This document shows, in pieces, positions 1 to 9,047 of a stretch of DNA of 64,000 nt. The notes beneath the pieces are model-generated. The model searched no databases. It was not told the DNA's origin and saw nothing but the letters and a program-made list of their open reading frames with translations. The translations under genes and the position numbers were made by a program. The stretch comes from Anatilimnocola floriformis (GTDB lineage: Bacteria > Planctomycetota > Planctomycetia > Pirellulales > Pirellulaceae). The stretch's first letter is position 1. Every line of letters begins with the position of its first letter. The stretch covers positions 1,798,001-1,862,000 of the forward strand of contig NZ_JAMLFW010000001.1 of the NCBI RefSeq assembly GCF_024256385.1, in the 5' to 3' direction.

Positions 1-385
1 GCTTGTTCGTGAGGAGTTCTTTGGCTCGCTCAGCAACGCCCGCTTCTTGCACCTTGGTCGCCCATTCGCGACTCGCACTCAAAAACAAATCGGCGGGAGC
101 TCCCTCAATGATCTGATTCGCCAGGCCACTCGAAGGTCCCGCGTTCACCTTGATCGTGACGGCTGCATCCTGCGAATAGCTGGTGCTTAGCGCTTCCATC
201 AGTTCCTTGGTGCTGGCCGCGGCCGAGACCAGCACTTCGCCGGCAACCGCAGCCGATGCCGATGCGGAGTTATTCGCAGGAGCCGGAGCTGGATTTGCGA
301 CCGGCTTTGCGCCGTCGCAAGCCGCTAGCGCTCCGCACAATAACAGCACGACAAACCGCGTTAGCGGATGAACTGATTTTGGCAT
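1..385 (-). CDS. modA: Molybdate ABC transporter substrate-binding lipoprotein, partial (ModA-like)
   Basis: The 128 visible N-terminal residues begin with a lipoprotein signal ending in the lipobox LAAC (Cys23). An Ala/Pro/Ser-rich spacer of about 30 residues follows. The mature domain then opens with VSAAASTKELMEALS and continues with GPSSGLANQIIEGAPADLF, the pattern of the ligand-binding lobe of the ModA/WtpA class of periplasmic molybdate or tungstate binders. The start is supported by AGGAG five bases upstream of the ATG. The gene runs off the left edge, so the C-terminal half and any modBC partners lie outside. A substrate-binding protein for another oxyanion is possible, but the SSG and GAPADLF signatures favour molybdate or tungstate. 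Confidence 0.8.
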   Translation of the reverse strand, partial: MPKSVHPLTRFVVLLLCGALAACDGAKPVANPAPAPANNSASASAAVAGEVLVSAAASTKELMEALSTSYSQDAAVTIKVNAGPSSGLANQIIEGAPADLFLSASREWATKVQEAGVAERAKELLTNK

Positions 386-507
386 GAACGCTCCTGACTT
401 GCTTGGGGCCATTCCCGGGAGGGCGAGGCTCCCGCATGTGATCGGGCACCATCATAACGTAGCGTGTCATAATCATGCCACTTGGCGAGCGAGCCGATTG
501 CAGCGCG

Positions 508-1482
508 TTAGCGGACAAATCGCAGCGTGTCTTTGCCCATCGACGATGCGTACAGAATGTTCGCTTGCGGATCCCAGGCATAGTTCGGGCCGACCGGGCC
601 GACGGTAAATGTATCCGGCAGCGGCGCGATCGGCTTCCAGTTTTTGCCGCCATCGGTCGACTCGTGAAAGCCTTCCTTGTTCACGAGCATCATTTCGGTG
701 GCAGTTTTGCCGAAATAAGGACCGAAGACGCACGGCGGTGAACCGGCCAGCACTTCCCAAGTCTTCCCTTCGTCTTTGCTCGTCAGCAGCCCTTTGGCCG
801 ATGCCCAATAGATCGTGCCGTCGCGCACGATCGACACGCGCGCGGTGGGCGTGATGTCAGAAACCTCCGTCCACGTTTGCCCGCCGTCAGTGCTCCGTAG
901 TATTCCTTTCTTTTTGCTGGCCAGCAGAATCTTGTCGCTCACCACCCCCAAGTGCGAAAAGCCGGGCTGCAGATCGGTCCACGTTTGCCCCTCATCGGTC
1001 GAGAGCGTGAGCAGATCCTTGTTCTCATGGCGAAACGAGAGAAACACTTTGCCGGTCGCATGCCAATCGACCGCGCCAAAATCGAGATGGCTGGTCTTCG
1101 ACGCAGTCCATGTCTTGCCGCCGTCGGTCGTCAGCGCACTCGAGCCATAAATCATGAAGCACATCAGTCGCTTGCCGGCGGGGTCGAAGTTGAGCGCGTA
1201 GCCCGTCTCCGTTCGTCCACCGATCTTCTTGTCGTCGACGCGGGCAAATGTCTCGCCGTGATCGGTGCTCAGCCACATGCCGTTATCAGGAACGACCATG
1301 AAAACGTTGCCATTCGCCGGGTCGACCGTCACGCCAGCTGTCTTGCCGGGATAGCCAATCTTCTCGACCTTGGCGAGCGTGCTGTCGGAAATGACGGTCC
1401 ATTTTCCTTTTTCCAGTTTTGCCTCCTGCGCAAAGCTGTTTACGGCTATGCACAACAACATCACGGAGAGGAATCGAATCAC
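508..1482 (-). CDS. Secreted Asp-box (BNR/sialidase-repeat) beta-propeller protein
   Basis: A 324-residue protein with an N-terminal signal peptide (MIRFLSVMLLCIAVNSFAQ). At least six Asp-box motifs of the S/T-x-D-x-G-x-T-W type are visible (STDHGETF, TTDGGKTW, STDEGQTW, STDGGQTW, SKDEGKTW, STDGGKNW). These mark blade turns of a beta-propeller, as in sialidases, VPS10/sortilin and YCF48-like proteins. The catalytic Arg/Tyr/Glu set of true sialidases is not evident, so a binding or scaffold role is more likely than sialidase activity; this is inference. It is preceded on its own strand by a PQQ-propeller gene, and a 28-bp dispersed repeat lies 18 bases upstream of its ATG. Confidence 0.75.
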   Translation of the reverse strand: MIRFLSVMLLCIAVNSFAQEAKLEKGKWTVISDSTLAKVEKIGYPGKTAGVTVDPANGNVFMVVPDNGMWLSTDHGETFARVDDKKIGGRTETGYALNFDPAGKRLMCFMIYGSSALTTDGGKTWTASKTSHLDFGAVDWHATGKVFLSFRHENKDLLTLSTDEGQTWTDLQPGFSHLGVVSDKILLASKKKGILRSTDGGQTWTEVSDITPTARVSIVRDGTIYWASAKGLLTSKDEGKTWEVLAGSPPCVFGPYFGKTATEMMLVNKEGFHESTDGGKNWKPIAPLPDTFTVGPVGPNYAWDPQANILYASSMGKDTLRFVR

Positions 1483-1500
1483 GGCAGGGCTCCTTAATGA

Positions 1501-1528
1501 ATTGCAGATTGAAGATGTCAGATTGCAG
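1501..1528. repeat. Dispersed 28-bp intergenic repeat, copy A
   Basis: Matches the reverse complement of 48263-48290 at 24 of 28 positions. It lies 18 bases upstream of the propeller gene that starts at 1482. Each copy has the same orientation relative to the gene it precedes. Confidence 0.55.
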
Positions 1529-1542
1529 ATCGGAATACAGAT

Positions 1543-2808
1543 CTATTTTTGAGAGACGCACCAGAGGTGTTTTTTGCCTTTAAGAACTAGCTTGCCGTCG
1601 CTCACCGCGCCGGATGGTGCTGCGGCATCGCCCAAGTCATTCGTTGCTAGTAGTTCGTACTTCGGAGCTGCCTGCACGACGAAGGTTTTGCCGGCGCTGG
1701 CAAAATAGAGCTTGCCATCGGGAGTGATGATGGGGCTTGAGGACACCGATACGCCGTTGAGTCGTTGGGCGTATTGTTCCTCGCCGGTGGTTAGATCGAC
1801 GCACTTCAGCACGCCCGGATTGTGCAGGCGAAAGAGCAAGTTGCCGACGATGGCCGGCGAAGAGAGGCCCTCGGGGATTTGATCGAGCTTCCATTTCACG
1901 TGTGTGGCCGCGACATCGCCGCTGCCGTCGGCGGCGACGAGAATGCCAGGTCCGCCCCGACCGCTGTCGGTGTAAACCAAGCCGTTGGCAAAAACCGGCG
2001 AAGTGACATCGCCGGGTGTTTTGCACCACCACAGCTTCTCGCCGCTGGCCGGATCGAGCGCTTGCAATTCACCCGAAGCAGTCACCAGCAGCTGCGATTT
2101 GCCAGCTGCTTCGATGACGACCGGCGTGGTGTGTGTGAAGGCGCCTGTTCGTTTTGATTCCCACAGCATCTTGCCAGTTGCCGGCTCGAAGGCAGTGAGG
2201 GTCGATTTCTTTTGATTCCGATCAGCCAGGACGAGCAATTGGCCGCGATGCAAAATCGGGCTCGAAGCAATTGCCACATCAAAGGCTTGCCAATCGGGCA
2301 GGTCTTGTTCCCAGGCAATCTTTCCCAAGAAGTCGACCGCGGCCAGCTTCGACGAGCCGAACACGACATACACTCGCTCGCCGTCCGTTACTGGCGTCGG
2401 CGCGCAATAGCCGCCGCGCAAGTCCGAGAGCTTCCACGGTCCTGGCGGCACCGCCGTGTCCCACAGCTGCTCTCCGTCATTCAGCCGAAAGCAAGTCACG
2501 CGCTGCTCAGGCTGTTCCTCACCCTTGCGATCTTTGGGCCAGAACGCGGTCGTCACGAAAACTCGATCGCCCCAGATGATGGGGCTCGATTGATTGTGAT
2601 CGGGCTTTCCCTCGGCCAGCGTGGCGGGGAGCGGCATCTTCCAGAGCACGTTGCTGCTGTCGTTGGCGTTCCAGGTGAGGGGCAGGTTTTTCTCCTGGCT
2701 GATCCCCATGCCGGTCGGTCCACGAAAGCCCGGCCAGTTTTCAGCCGCCGCAACCGAAGTCGCGATCAGCAGGATTGGGAGAAGTGCTCGTACACTGCGC
2801 GTCTTCAT
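1543..2808 (-). CDS. Secreted PQQ-like beta-propeller protein (BamB-like fold)
   Basis: A 421-residue protein from the ATG at 2808; the reading frame extends upstream to 2889, but only the internal Met gives a sensible signal peptide (MKTRSVRALLPILLIATSVAAA). The mature protein begins ENWPGFRGPTGMG, the typical opening of planctomycete PQQ-propeller proteins. It continues with repeated blades of the type VYVVFGSSKLAAVDFLGKI, LTAFEPATGKMLWES and LQALDPASGEKLWW, matching PQQ/WD-like repeats. Such proteins are exported and many in this phylum have no assigned enzyme activity; a true PQQ dehydrogenase would need calcium and PQQ ligands that I cannot identify. It forms a minus-strand pair with the Asp-box propeller downstream. 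Confidence 0.8.
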   Translation of the reverse strand: MKTRSVRALLPILLIATSVAAAENWPGFRGPTGMGISQEKNLPLTWNANDSSNVLWKMPLPATLAEGKPDHNQSSPIIWGDRVFVTTAFWPKDRKGEEQPEQRVTCFRLNDGEQLWDTAVPPGPWKLSDLRGGYCAPTPVTDGERVYVVFGSSKLAAVDFLGKIAWEQDLPDWQAFDVAIASSPILHRGQLLVLADRNQKKSTLTAFEPATGKMLWESKRTGAFTHTTPVVIEAAGKSQLLVTASGELQALDPASGEKLWWCKTPGDVTSPVFANGLVYTDSGRGGPGILVAADGSGDVAATHVKWKLDQIPEGLSSPAIVGNLLFRLHNPGVLKCVDLTTGEEQYAQRLNGVSVSSSPIITPDGKLYFASAGKTFVVQAAPKYELLATNDLGDAAAPSGAVSDGKLVLKGKKHLWCVSQK

Positions 2809-2956
2809 ACTCGTCGCCCCGGCGAGATTTCGATTCACGAAGTCGCCGCAAGTATGGCGGGGGGCAGAGTGGGATGCAAGAAAAGACACGCGCTCGAACG
2901 ACGGTCCGTAATTTGTCGCAGGGTTGCGGCTGCAGTACTGACGGGCTTCCGTTGAT

Positions 2957-2976
2957 TAAAGTGTCCCGATACTTTA
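2957..2976. promoter_or_regulatory. Small inverted repeat upstream of the DoxX-like gene
   Basis: TAAAGT (2957-2962) and ACTTTA (2971-2976) form a 6-bp inverted repeat with an 8-base spacer. It ends five bases before the ATG at 2982, in the divergent spacer between the PQQ propeller and the DoxX-like gene. It could be an operator or a leader hairpin; the arms are short enough for chance. Confidence 0.2.
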
Positions 2977-2981
2977 GTCGG

Positions 2982-3359
2982 ATGGCCTCACCAAGCGGGA
3001 TAATTCAATTGAAGTCGATTTCCAAGTTTCTTCTGGCGGCTCTGATGTTGGGAGCCGGTGCGATGCACTTCGCGCAGTCTGACTTTTTCACGAGCATCAT
3101 GCCGCCGTATCTTCCGTGGCATCGCGAGTTGGTCTACATCAGCGGAGTTGCCGAAGCAGCGTTGGGCTTGTTGCTCATCGCCCCACGATTCTCACGCCCG
3201 GCGGCTTGGGGCATCATCGCCCTTTTGATCGCCGTGTTTCCGGCAAACATCTACCTTTACCAGCACCAAGAGTTGCTTCCCGCCCCGCCCATGGTCCATT
3301 TTCTTCGGCTTCCCCTGCAAGCCGTTCTCATACTTTGGGCGTTCTGGCATACGCGGTAA
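2982..3359 (+). CDS. DoxX-family membrane protein
   Basis: A 125-residue protein with four predicted membrane segments. They lie near the N-terminus (FLLAALMLGAGAMHF), at the central ISGVAEAALGLLLIA, at AAWGIIALLIAVFPANIYLY, and in the last 20 residues. The sequence PPYLPWHRELVYISGVAE followed by PANIYLY is typical of the small DoxX-like family. Members are linked to respiratory quinone or redox membrane complexes, but the role of this subgroup is not defined. The frame is open upstream to 2775, but that part has no hydrophobic start and overlaps the divergent promoter region. The gene ends 164 bases before the DUF1592 gene. Confidence 0.75.
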   Translation: MASPSGIIQLKSISKFLLAALMLGAGAMHFAQSDFFTSIMPPYLPWHRELVYISGVAEAALGLLLIAPRFSRPAAWGIIALLIAVFPANIYLYQHQELLPAPPMVHFLRLPLQAVLILWAFWHTR

Positions 3360-3523
3360 GAAAAATCCATCCGCGGCAGGTTGTGCATGTCGAAGTGCGC
3401 GGTGCTAAGATGAAGGCCCACCTAAACGGTTTCAGCTCCCACTGGATCCGTCCCACCCTTTACATCGTGAGCTTCGGAATCCTCCGAACAACGTACCTTA
3501 GCGCTCGGAAAGCCCGTCAGCCT

Positions 3524-6127
3524 ATGCGCACTCTGATCAGCACGATTCTGTTGATATCGGCAGGCGGAATGGCTTGCCACGCGCAGGCCGCAGACAGCAC
3601 ATCGCCGACTTTCGCTGAGGTGCGTGAAGCTGGGCGAGCGAAGTCGCTGTTCTTAAAGGAAGCCGAGAAGAAGGCGGAGTCGACGCCGGCCATTCCCACC
3701 GCCAATCTCGATCACTTCCGCAAATCGATCGGGCCGATCCTCGCGCAGAAGTGCGTCGCTTGTCACGGTCCGGATGCGACGATGGGAAATCTGCGCGTCG
3801 ACAAGCTGAATCCCGATTTGCTCACGGGGACCGACGTCGATCGCTGGCGAGGCATCTACAAGGTCCTCAGCAATTCCGAAATGCCCCCCGAAGACGAAGC
3901 CGATTACAAGCTGGCCGATGCCGATCGCAAGTTGATTGTCGATTGGCTTAGCGAAGAGATGAGCAAGGCCTCGTTGGTTCGTCGCAGCCGCGCCGAGCAC
4001 TCTTCGTTTCGCCGCATGACGAAATACGAATACAACTACGTCCTGCAAGACCTACTCGGCCTGTCGTACCCGATTGCCAACAGCTTGCCGCCCGAGACTG
4101 CTTCGGAGGACGGTTTTAAAAACAGTTCCGACTTGCTGCAGATGTCGCCGCAGCAACTCGAAGCCTACCGCGATCTCGGCTTGAAAGCGCTGCAGCGCGT
4201 GACCGTGATTGGCGAACGGCCCAAGCCGACCACTTATCTCATTTCGCCCGCAGAAATGATCAACAAGACCAAAGGGGATAAGGCCAAGCGGTTCAACAAG
4301 TCGGACGATAGCTATCGCAATCAACGGCACCGCACGCACCTGCTGAATCAAGAGACAGGTGACGGCAGCCAGTTCACCGAAGGAAGCGTCGCTCCCAAAG
4401 CGGGCGAGTTCGCCGGCCATAATCCGGATGCTTCGCCGGTGGTCATCATCCTGCCGCGCAACAACGAACTGAAACTAAACCTCGATCGCTTCCTGCCCGA
4501 CGAAGGGATGATGCGCGTGCGAATTCGGGCTGGCCGCAGCACGAACGACCCCGACGAGTATGCCAGCTTACGACTGATCTTCAGCGCTCACACGAGCAAC
4601 AACGCCAACTTCTCGAACATCATCAGCCAGCGCGACCTGCCCGTCACCGCGGCCGCAGACAAGCCGGAGTTCGTCGAGTTCGACATCCCGCTCAGTGAAA
4701 TCCAGCGCAATCCGTTTCGCAAACTCGAAACGACTTTTCCACGGCGGGATGAGTTCCTGCACATTCGCAATGAATCGAATGCGCAACGCAAAGAGCCGCT
4801 GCAGGTCGTCATCGATTACATCGAAATCAGCGCGCCCCACTTCGATCAATGGCCGCCACAGAGCCATCTCAACATCTTTATCGAGAGCCAGAATAAGAGC
4901 GACGAACAGGCTTATGGCCGAGAAGTACTCGCGAAGTTTTTGCTGCGCGCCTGGCGACGGCCTATTGCGGCGGAGGAGATCACTCCGTTCATGGAGTTGT
5001 TCGCCAAGTTTCGCGCGGATTTCGATTCATTCGAACCAGCGATGCTGGAAGTGCTCGCCACGGCCTTGGCCTCGCCGGAGTTCCTCTATCTGACTCAGAA
5101 GTCGCCCGCACCCGAAGAGAAGAAGCCGGCCACGATCAGCGATCAGGAATTGGCGACTCGGCTGTCGTTCTTCTTGTGGTCGAGCGTGCCCGATGATGAA
5201 CTGCTGCAACTCGCTCGCGAAGGGAAGCTCAAAGATCCCGTTGTGTTGAATTCGCAAGTCGACCGCATGCTGGCCGATCCGCGGGCCGAACGCTTCTCGC
5301 AACATTTTGTGGAACAATGGCTGGGGCTCGATGGACTGGAGAGCGTCACGCATGTGAAGGACGCCGCGCTCCGCGAGGCGATGCGACAGGAGCCGATCGC
5401 GTTTTTCCGCGAAGCCCTCCGCAACAACAGCAGCGTGATGGACTTTTTGCATTCCGATTACGTCGTCGTCAACGAGCGACTGGCAAATCACTACGGCATT
5501 CCGAAGGTCTTCGGCACCGAGTTTCGCAAAGTGGCTAGTTCGGCCGATATTCATCGCGGCGGCGTGTTGACCGCGGCTGCTTTGCTCACGATGAATTCCG
5601 ACGGCAGCGATTCGCATCCTCTCAAACGCGGCGTGTGGCTGCTGAAGCGCGTGCTGCTCGATCCGCCGCCACCGCCACCTGCCGCGGTACCCAAAGTCGA
5701 CCTCACCGATCCTCGCATTCTCGAGATGACGCTCAAGGAACGGATCGCCGACCATCGCAACAAGGCCGCCTGCATTTCTTGCCACTCGCGCATCGATCCC
5801 TGGGGCATCGCGTTCGAGAACTACGACGCGCTCGGCACTTGGCGGACAAGCATCAAGAACAAACCGGTCGACGCCACGTCGACGCTGTTCAACAAACAAG
5901 AACTCGCTGGAGTGGATGGCCTTAAACGGCACTTGCTGGCCGATCGGCAGGATCAATTTTCCCGGGCCATGGTTCACAAAATGGCTGCGTATGCTCTTGG
6001 TCGGCCGCTGACTTTTGCCGATCATGCCGATATCGACGGCCTGACGGCCCAGTTTCGAAAAAAGAACGACGGCCTGGCCGATTTGATACATTTGGTCGTG
6101 AGCAGCGATTTGTTTAACTCGAAATAG
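3524..6127 (+). CDS. DUF1592-family cytochrome-like protein (DUF1587/1595/1592/1588/1585)
   Basis: An 867-residue exported protein from the ATG at 3524 (signal MRTLISTILLISAGGMACHA). A c-type heme motif CVACH lies at residues 77-81, followed by MPPED, a plausible distal Met ligand. DUF1587 is near residue 160 (FRRMTKYEYNYVLQDLLGL). DUF1595 is near 472 (RAWRRPIAAEEI), DUF1592 near 541 (ELATRLSFFLWSS) and DUF1588 near 640 (DFLHSDYVVVNERLANHYG). A second CISCH motif is at 750-754 (CHSRIDPWG) and DUF1585 runs from about 796 to the end. The family is almost confined to Planctomycetota and Verrucomicrobiota and has no proven function; periplasmic electron transfer coupled to polymer breakdown is often suggested. 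The DUF1552 gene follows after 42 bases, the usual pairing. Confidence 0.9.
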   Translation: MRTLISTILLISAGGMACHAQAADSTSPTFAEVREAGRAKSLFLKEAEKKAESTPAIPTANLDHFRKSIGPILAQKCVACHGPDATMGNLRVDKLNPDLLTGTDVDRWRGIYKVLSNSEMPPEDEADYKLADADRKLIVDWLSEEMSKASLVRRSRAEHSSFRRMTKYEYNYVLQDLLGLSYPIANSLPPETASEDGFKNSSDLLQMSPQQLEAYRDLGLKALQRVTVIGERPKPTTYLISPAEMINKTKGDKAKRFNKSDDSYRNQRHRTHLLNQETGDGSQFTEGSVAPKAGEFAGHNPDASPVVIILPRNNELKLNLDRFLPDEGMMRVRIRAGRSTNDPDEYASLRLIFSAHTSNNANFSNIISQRDLPVTAAADKPEFVEFDIPLSEIQRNPFRKLETTFPRRDEFLHIRNESNAQRKEPLQVVIDYIEISAPHFDQWPPQSHLNIFIESQNKSDEQAYGREVLAKFLLRAWRRPIAAEEITPFMELFAKFRADFDSFEPAMLEVLATALASPEFLYLTQKSPAPEEKKPATISDQELATRLSFFLWSSVPDDELLQLAREGKLKDPVVLNSQVDRMLADPRAERFSQHFVEQWLGLDGLESVTHVKDAALREAMRQEPIAFFREALRNNSSVMDFLHSDYVVVNERLANHYGIPKVFGTEFRKVASSADIHRGGVLTAAALLTMNSDGSDSHPLKRGVWLLKRVLLDPPPPPPAAVPKVDLTDPRILEMTLKERIADHRNKAACISCHSRIDPWGIAFENYDALGTWRTSIKNKPVDATSTLFNKQELAGVDGLKRHLLADRQDQFSRAMVHKMAAYALGRPLTFADHADIDGLTAQFRKKNDGLADLIHLVVSSDLFNSK

Positions 6128-6169
6128 AGCTAGTAACCCGACGAACGTTACCTCAAAGAGCGAACAATC

Positions 6170-7552
6170 ATGAGCTTGAATCGTCGAAACTTCCTCCGTG
6201 GCGCCGGCGTCGCTTTGGCGTTGCCGTGGCTCGAGTCGTTGGCCGTGGCCGGTCCCGTTGCGAGCGCCACCCCGAAGCGGTTTCTGAGTGTCTATCATCC
6301 GGACGGCGTCGGCTTGCCGCTGAAGAGCGATCCGGCGTGGAAGGATTGGAGTTGGTTCCCGCGCGGCGGCGAAAAAGATTTCGAGCTGACGAAGGTGCTC
6401 GATGTGCTCGAGCCGCTACGGAGCGAAATCACCATTTACTCCGGCCTGTCGCACCCCGCCGCTCGCAAGGTGCATGGCCATTCCAATGCCGATCAATATC
6501 TGACCGGCGCGAACATCGGTGGCGATGGCCCGTACAAAAATTCGATCTCGGTCGATCAGGTCATCGCCGAGCATGCGGGCGAGTTCACGCGGCATGCGTC
6601 GCTGGTGATGTCGACCAACGGCGGGATTGGTGGCCCGCGTGGTGCGCAGACGCAATCGTACAATCGCGAAGGCCGCCCGATTCCGGCCATGAACAAGCCG
6701 AAGCAGATTTTCGACACGCTGTTTGTCACCAGCGGCAAGGATGCTCACGCTCGCCTCGCCCGCAGTAAGAGCGCGCTCGATCTGCTGATTGAGAATACGC
6801 GGTCGCTGGAGAAGTCGTTGTCGAAGCAGGATCAGCAAACGCTGAAGCAATATCTCGATGCGGTCCGCGACACCGAAGTGAAGCTTGCCAAAGCACAGAA
6901 GTGGATCGACACGCCGATTCCGACGATCGACACCAGCAAGCTCAACTTGCAAGCCACTCCGGAAGAAGCTCGCCTCTACTTCCAGACGATGTATGAACTG
7001 ATTTATCTCGCCTTTCTCAGTGATTCAACGCGAGTCGCCACGTTCCAGCTCGGCCGCGAAAACGGCGAAGGGCCGCACGACCTACTCTCGAAGGCCGTCG
7101 GCCTGAACGGTGCGCATGGTCTGACGCACGCCGTCAAACAACCCGACGGCTGGAAGAATCTCGGCACCTACAACCGCTACCAGGCTGAAGCCTTCGGCGT
7201 CTTCGTTCAACGACTCAAGGAAACTCCCGAGCCGACCGGCCACGGCAACATGCTCGACAATACCTTCGCGATGCACGGTTCGGCGTCTAGTAGTTTTCAC
7301 CTCTCGCGCAATTATCCGATCATTTCCGCCGGCGGGAAAAACCTGGGCTTTACCAACGGCCGCTACCTCAAGTTCGGCACGGGCAACGAAGACAACCAGG
7401 CTGGGGCGGGGATCGATACCGACGCTGGCTGGCAAAGCGACGCCAAGGTTCAAGAAGAAGCACTCGCCCTGCTGTTCACCACTCTGTTGCAGCGCTTCGG
7501 CGTCGAAACCGATTCGTTTGCGGGCATCACGGGAACGCTAAACCGGGTTTAA
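6170..7552 (+). CDS. DUF1552-family Tat-exported protein
   Basis: A 460-residue protein beginning with a twin-arginine signal (NRRNFLRGAGVALALPWLES). Recognisable DUF1552 segments follow: a YHPDGVGLPLK region early, an ITIYSGLSHP segment, NADQYLTGANIGGDG and SISVDQVIAEH. The conserved stretch DSTRVATFQLGRENG lies past the middle, with LDNTFAMHGSASSS near the C-terminus. The fold resembles alkaline-phosphatase-like or sulfatase-like DUF1501 relatives, but no activity has been shown. It is the translational neighbour of the DUF1592 gene upstream and probably co-transcribed, which suggests a shared exported complex or substrate. A structured repeat region and an IS element lie downstream. Confidence 0.9.
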   Translation: MSLNRRNFLRGAGVALALPWLESLAVAGPVASATPKRFLSVYHPDGVGLPLKSDPAWKDWSWFPRGGEKDFELTKVLDVLEPLRSEITIYSGLSHPAARKVHGHSNADQYLTGANIGGDGPYKNSISVDQVIAEHAGEFTRHASLVMSTNGGIGGPRGAQTQSYNREGRPIPAMNKPKQIFDTLFVTSGKDAHARLARSKSALDLLIENTRSLEKSLSKQDQQTLKQYLDAVRDTEVKLAKAQKWIDTPIPTIDTSKLNLQATPEEARLYFQTMYELIYLAFLSDSTRVATFQLGRENGEGPHDLLSKAVGLNGAHGLTHAVKQPDGWKNLGTYNRYQAEAFGVFVQRLKETPEPTGHGNMLDNTFAMHGSASSSFHLSRNYPIISAGGKNLGFTNGRYLKFGTGNEDNQAGAGIDTDAGWQSDAKVQEEALALLFTTLLQRFGVETDSFAGITGTLNRV

Positions 7553-7605
7553 GAGTTCTCCTGCTGCACATGTCTTACCTCCGCCTCGCTGCGCTCGGCA
7601 TTTGA

Positions 7606-7626
7606 TTTCGTTGCGCAGCAACGAAA
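7606..7626. other. Stem-loop downstream of the DUF1552 gene
   Basis: TTTCGTTGC (7606-7614) pairs perfectly with GCAACGAAA (7618-7626) around the 3-base loop GCA. It directly abuts the left arm of the 146-bp palindromic repeat. No T-run follows, so it is not a classical intrinsic terminator; it may stabilise the mRNA 3' end or belong to the repeat. Confidence 0.5.
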
Positions 7627-7771
7627 AGGTAGCCCGACGCGTGAGCGAGGGATTGGGCGAGTGGAGTCAGCCACCACCAACGTGCGACAGCACCTCCGTT
7701 TTTGTGCTTACGCACGTTGCCGAACCCAATGTCCTCGCGCCCAAACCCTCGCTCACGCGTCGGGCTACCTT
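7626..7771. repeat. Large palindromic intergenic repeat (REP/MITE-like)
   Basis: Two 34-bp arms (7626-7659 and 7738-7771) are reverse complements at 33 of 34 positions. Between them a nested inverted repeat pairs CAACGTGCG (7679-7687) with CGCACGTTG (7711-7719). The unit could fold into a long cruciform or RNA hairpin. Arm translations such as VARRVSEGLG or LTRRA recur in spurious planctomycete gene calls, as I recall, which suggests a dispersed family. The 7553-7968 stretch otherwise holds no supported gene. Confidence 0.8.
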
Positions 7772-7968
7772 GCTACTTGACGCTTCGAAATCATCGATCG
7801 CGGATGGCGGACGGCAAGAGCGGACCGGAGTTGTCCGCGCGGGTGTGTCTATTGGATGCCGGAGGTTGGGTGACGACGTGACGCGCGAGGTGAAGTGCCA
7901 TGGGCCAGAGCTAGTTGGAGCGACCTGTTCGGGCGATTTTAGAGCCACCCGTTTTAGCTAGAATAAAG

Positions 7969-8000
7969 GGCGGCGTCCATAATGGAACGCGTTGCTAGCA
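7969..8000 (+). repeat. IS30-family left terminal inverted repeat
   Basis: The outer 11 bases match the right end exactly; the mismatches fall at positions 12, 19, 20 and 25 of the repeat. Confidence 0.85.
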
Positions 8001-8108
8001 TTGAGTTTCGGGCATTTTGTGGAGGGGTGGCTGATTGAAAACGCCAACGCTGGGGCGGTTGAATAGAGGTTGGAAAACGACTTCTCGATTCAAACCGGAG
8101 ACCCAGCG

Positions 8109-9047
8109 ATGGCAATTCATTTTACCGTGAGCGAACGCCAGCAGTTGGCGGCATTGGTCGCGTTGCGAGTTTCGAAGATCGCGATTGCGCGCCGGTTGCA
8201 ACGTGCCCCGTCCACCATCTTTCGTGAGCTCAAACGCAATTGCGGTGACACGGGTTACCAGGCGGGCTCGGCTCAGCAACAGGCGGTGATGCGGCACACG
8301 CACCGTCATCGCAAGATGGATTCTCCGGAGGTGGCCGAGTATGTGAAGTCGCGACTGGAGCTGCGCTGGTCGCCAGATCAGATCGATGGCCGAACCAGAC
8401 GGGACTTTCTCGACGACCGCCTGCGGCGGATCTCGCGGCAAACGATCTACAACTGGCTGAAGCAACCTGCAGGGAGCGAGCATCGCCAATACCTGCGTTT
8501 TTATCGGGAAAAACCGCCACTTCGGCGTCGCGTCGATCCTGCTCAGACGCTCCCCAATCGGCCCGCCATCATCGGCCGCCGCGAACGCTTCGGCGACTGG
8601 GAAGGCGACACGCTCGTCGGTCGCAAAGGCATCTCGAAACCCGTGCTCTATAGCATCGTCGAACGGGTGAGCGGTTATCTCGAACTGGCGCGTGGCGAAA
8701 ACCGTGAAGCCGACACGGCCAATCGCATCCTTCGCCGTCGCCTCAATCAGTACCCACCCAACTGGCTGCAGAGCTGCACCTTCGACAACGGCGCCGAGTT
8801 CGCCAAGGTCGGCGAGCTCGAAAGCGTGTTGCAAATCGAGGTGTACCACACGCAACCCTACAAAGCCTGGCAACGTGGGACAAACGAAAACACCAACGGC
8901 CTCATTCGCCAATACTTCCCCAAAGGAACCGACTTCCAGCAAGTCAGCCAAGCGGAGCTGACCACGGCTGAAAGCCAACTCAACACCCGCCCTCGCAAAC
9001 GGCTCGGCTACCAGACTCCCCAAGAACTCAAAAACAAGTACTGCTAG
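8109..9047 (+). CDS. IS30-family transposase
   Basis: A 312-residue DDE transposase. The N-terminus carries the IS30 helix-turn-helix (SERQQLAALVALRVSKIAIA, then RAPSTIFRELKRN). The RNase-H-like core shows the first Asp in GDWEGDTLVGR, the second in TFDNGAEFA and the catalytic Glu in RGTNENTNGLIRQYFPKG, followed by LNTRPRKRLGYQTP near the end, a classic IS30 signature. The ATG at 8109, with GGAG upstream, gives a family-typical N-terminus; a TTG at 8070 would add 13 residues. Nothing suggests inactivation. Confidence 0.93.
   Translation: MAIHFTVSERQQLAALVALRVSKIAIARRLQRAPSTIFRELKRNCGDTGYQAGSAQQQAVMRHTHRHRKMDSPEVAEYVKSRLELRWSPDQIDGRTRRDFLDDRLRRISRQTIYNWLKQPAGSEHRQYLRFYREKPPLRRRVDPAQTLPNRPAIIGRRERFGDWEGDTLVGRKGISKPVLYSIVERVSGYLELARGENREADTANRILRRRLNQYPPNWLQSCTFDNGAEFAKVGELESVLQIEVYHTQPYKAWQRGTNENTNGLIRQYFPKGTDFQQVSQAELTTAESQLNTRPRKRLGYQTPQELKNKYC

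Noticed and set aside
5027-6298. 423-codon minus-strand frame over the first DUF1592 gene
   Set aside because: Antisense shadow of a high-confidence gene, with no recognisable motif.
7602-7961. 119-codon frame over the palindromic repeat
   Set aside because: Its sequence (KVARRVSEGLG and PSLTRRATLL) is a translation of the repeat arms and has no coding features.
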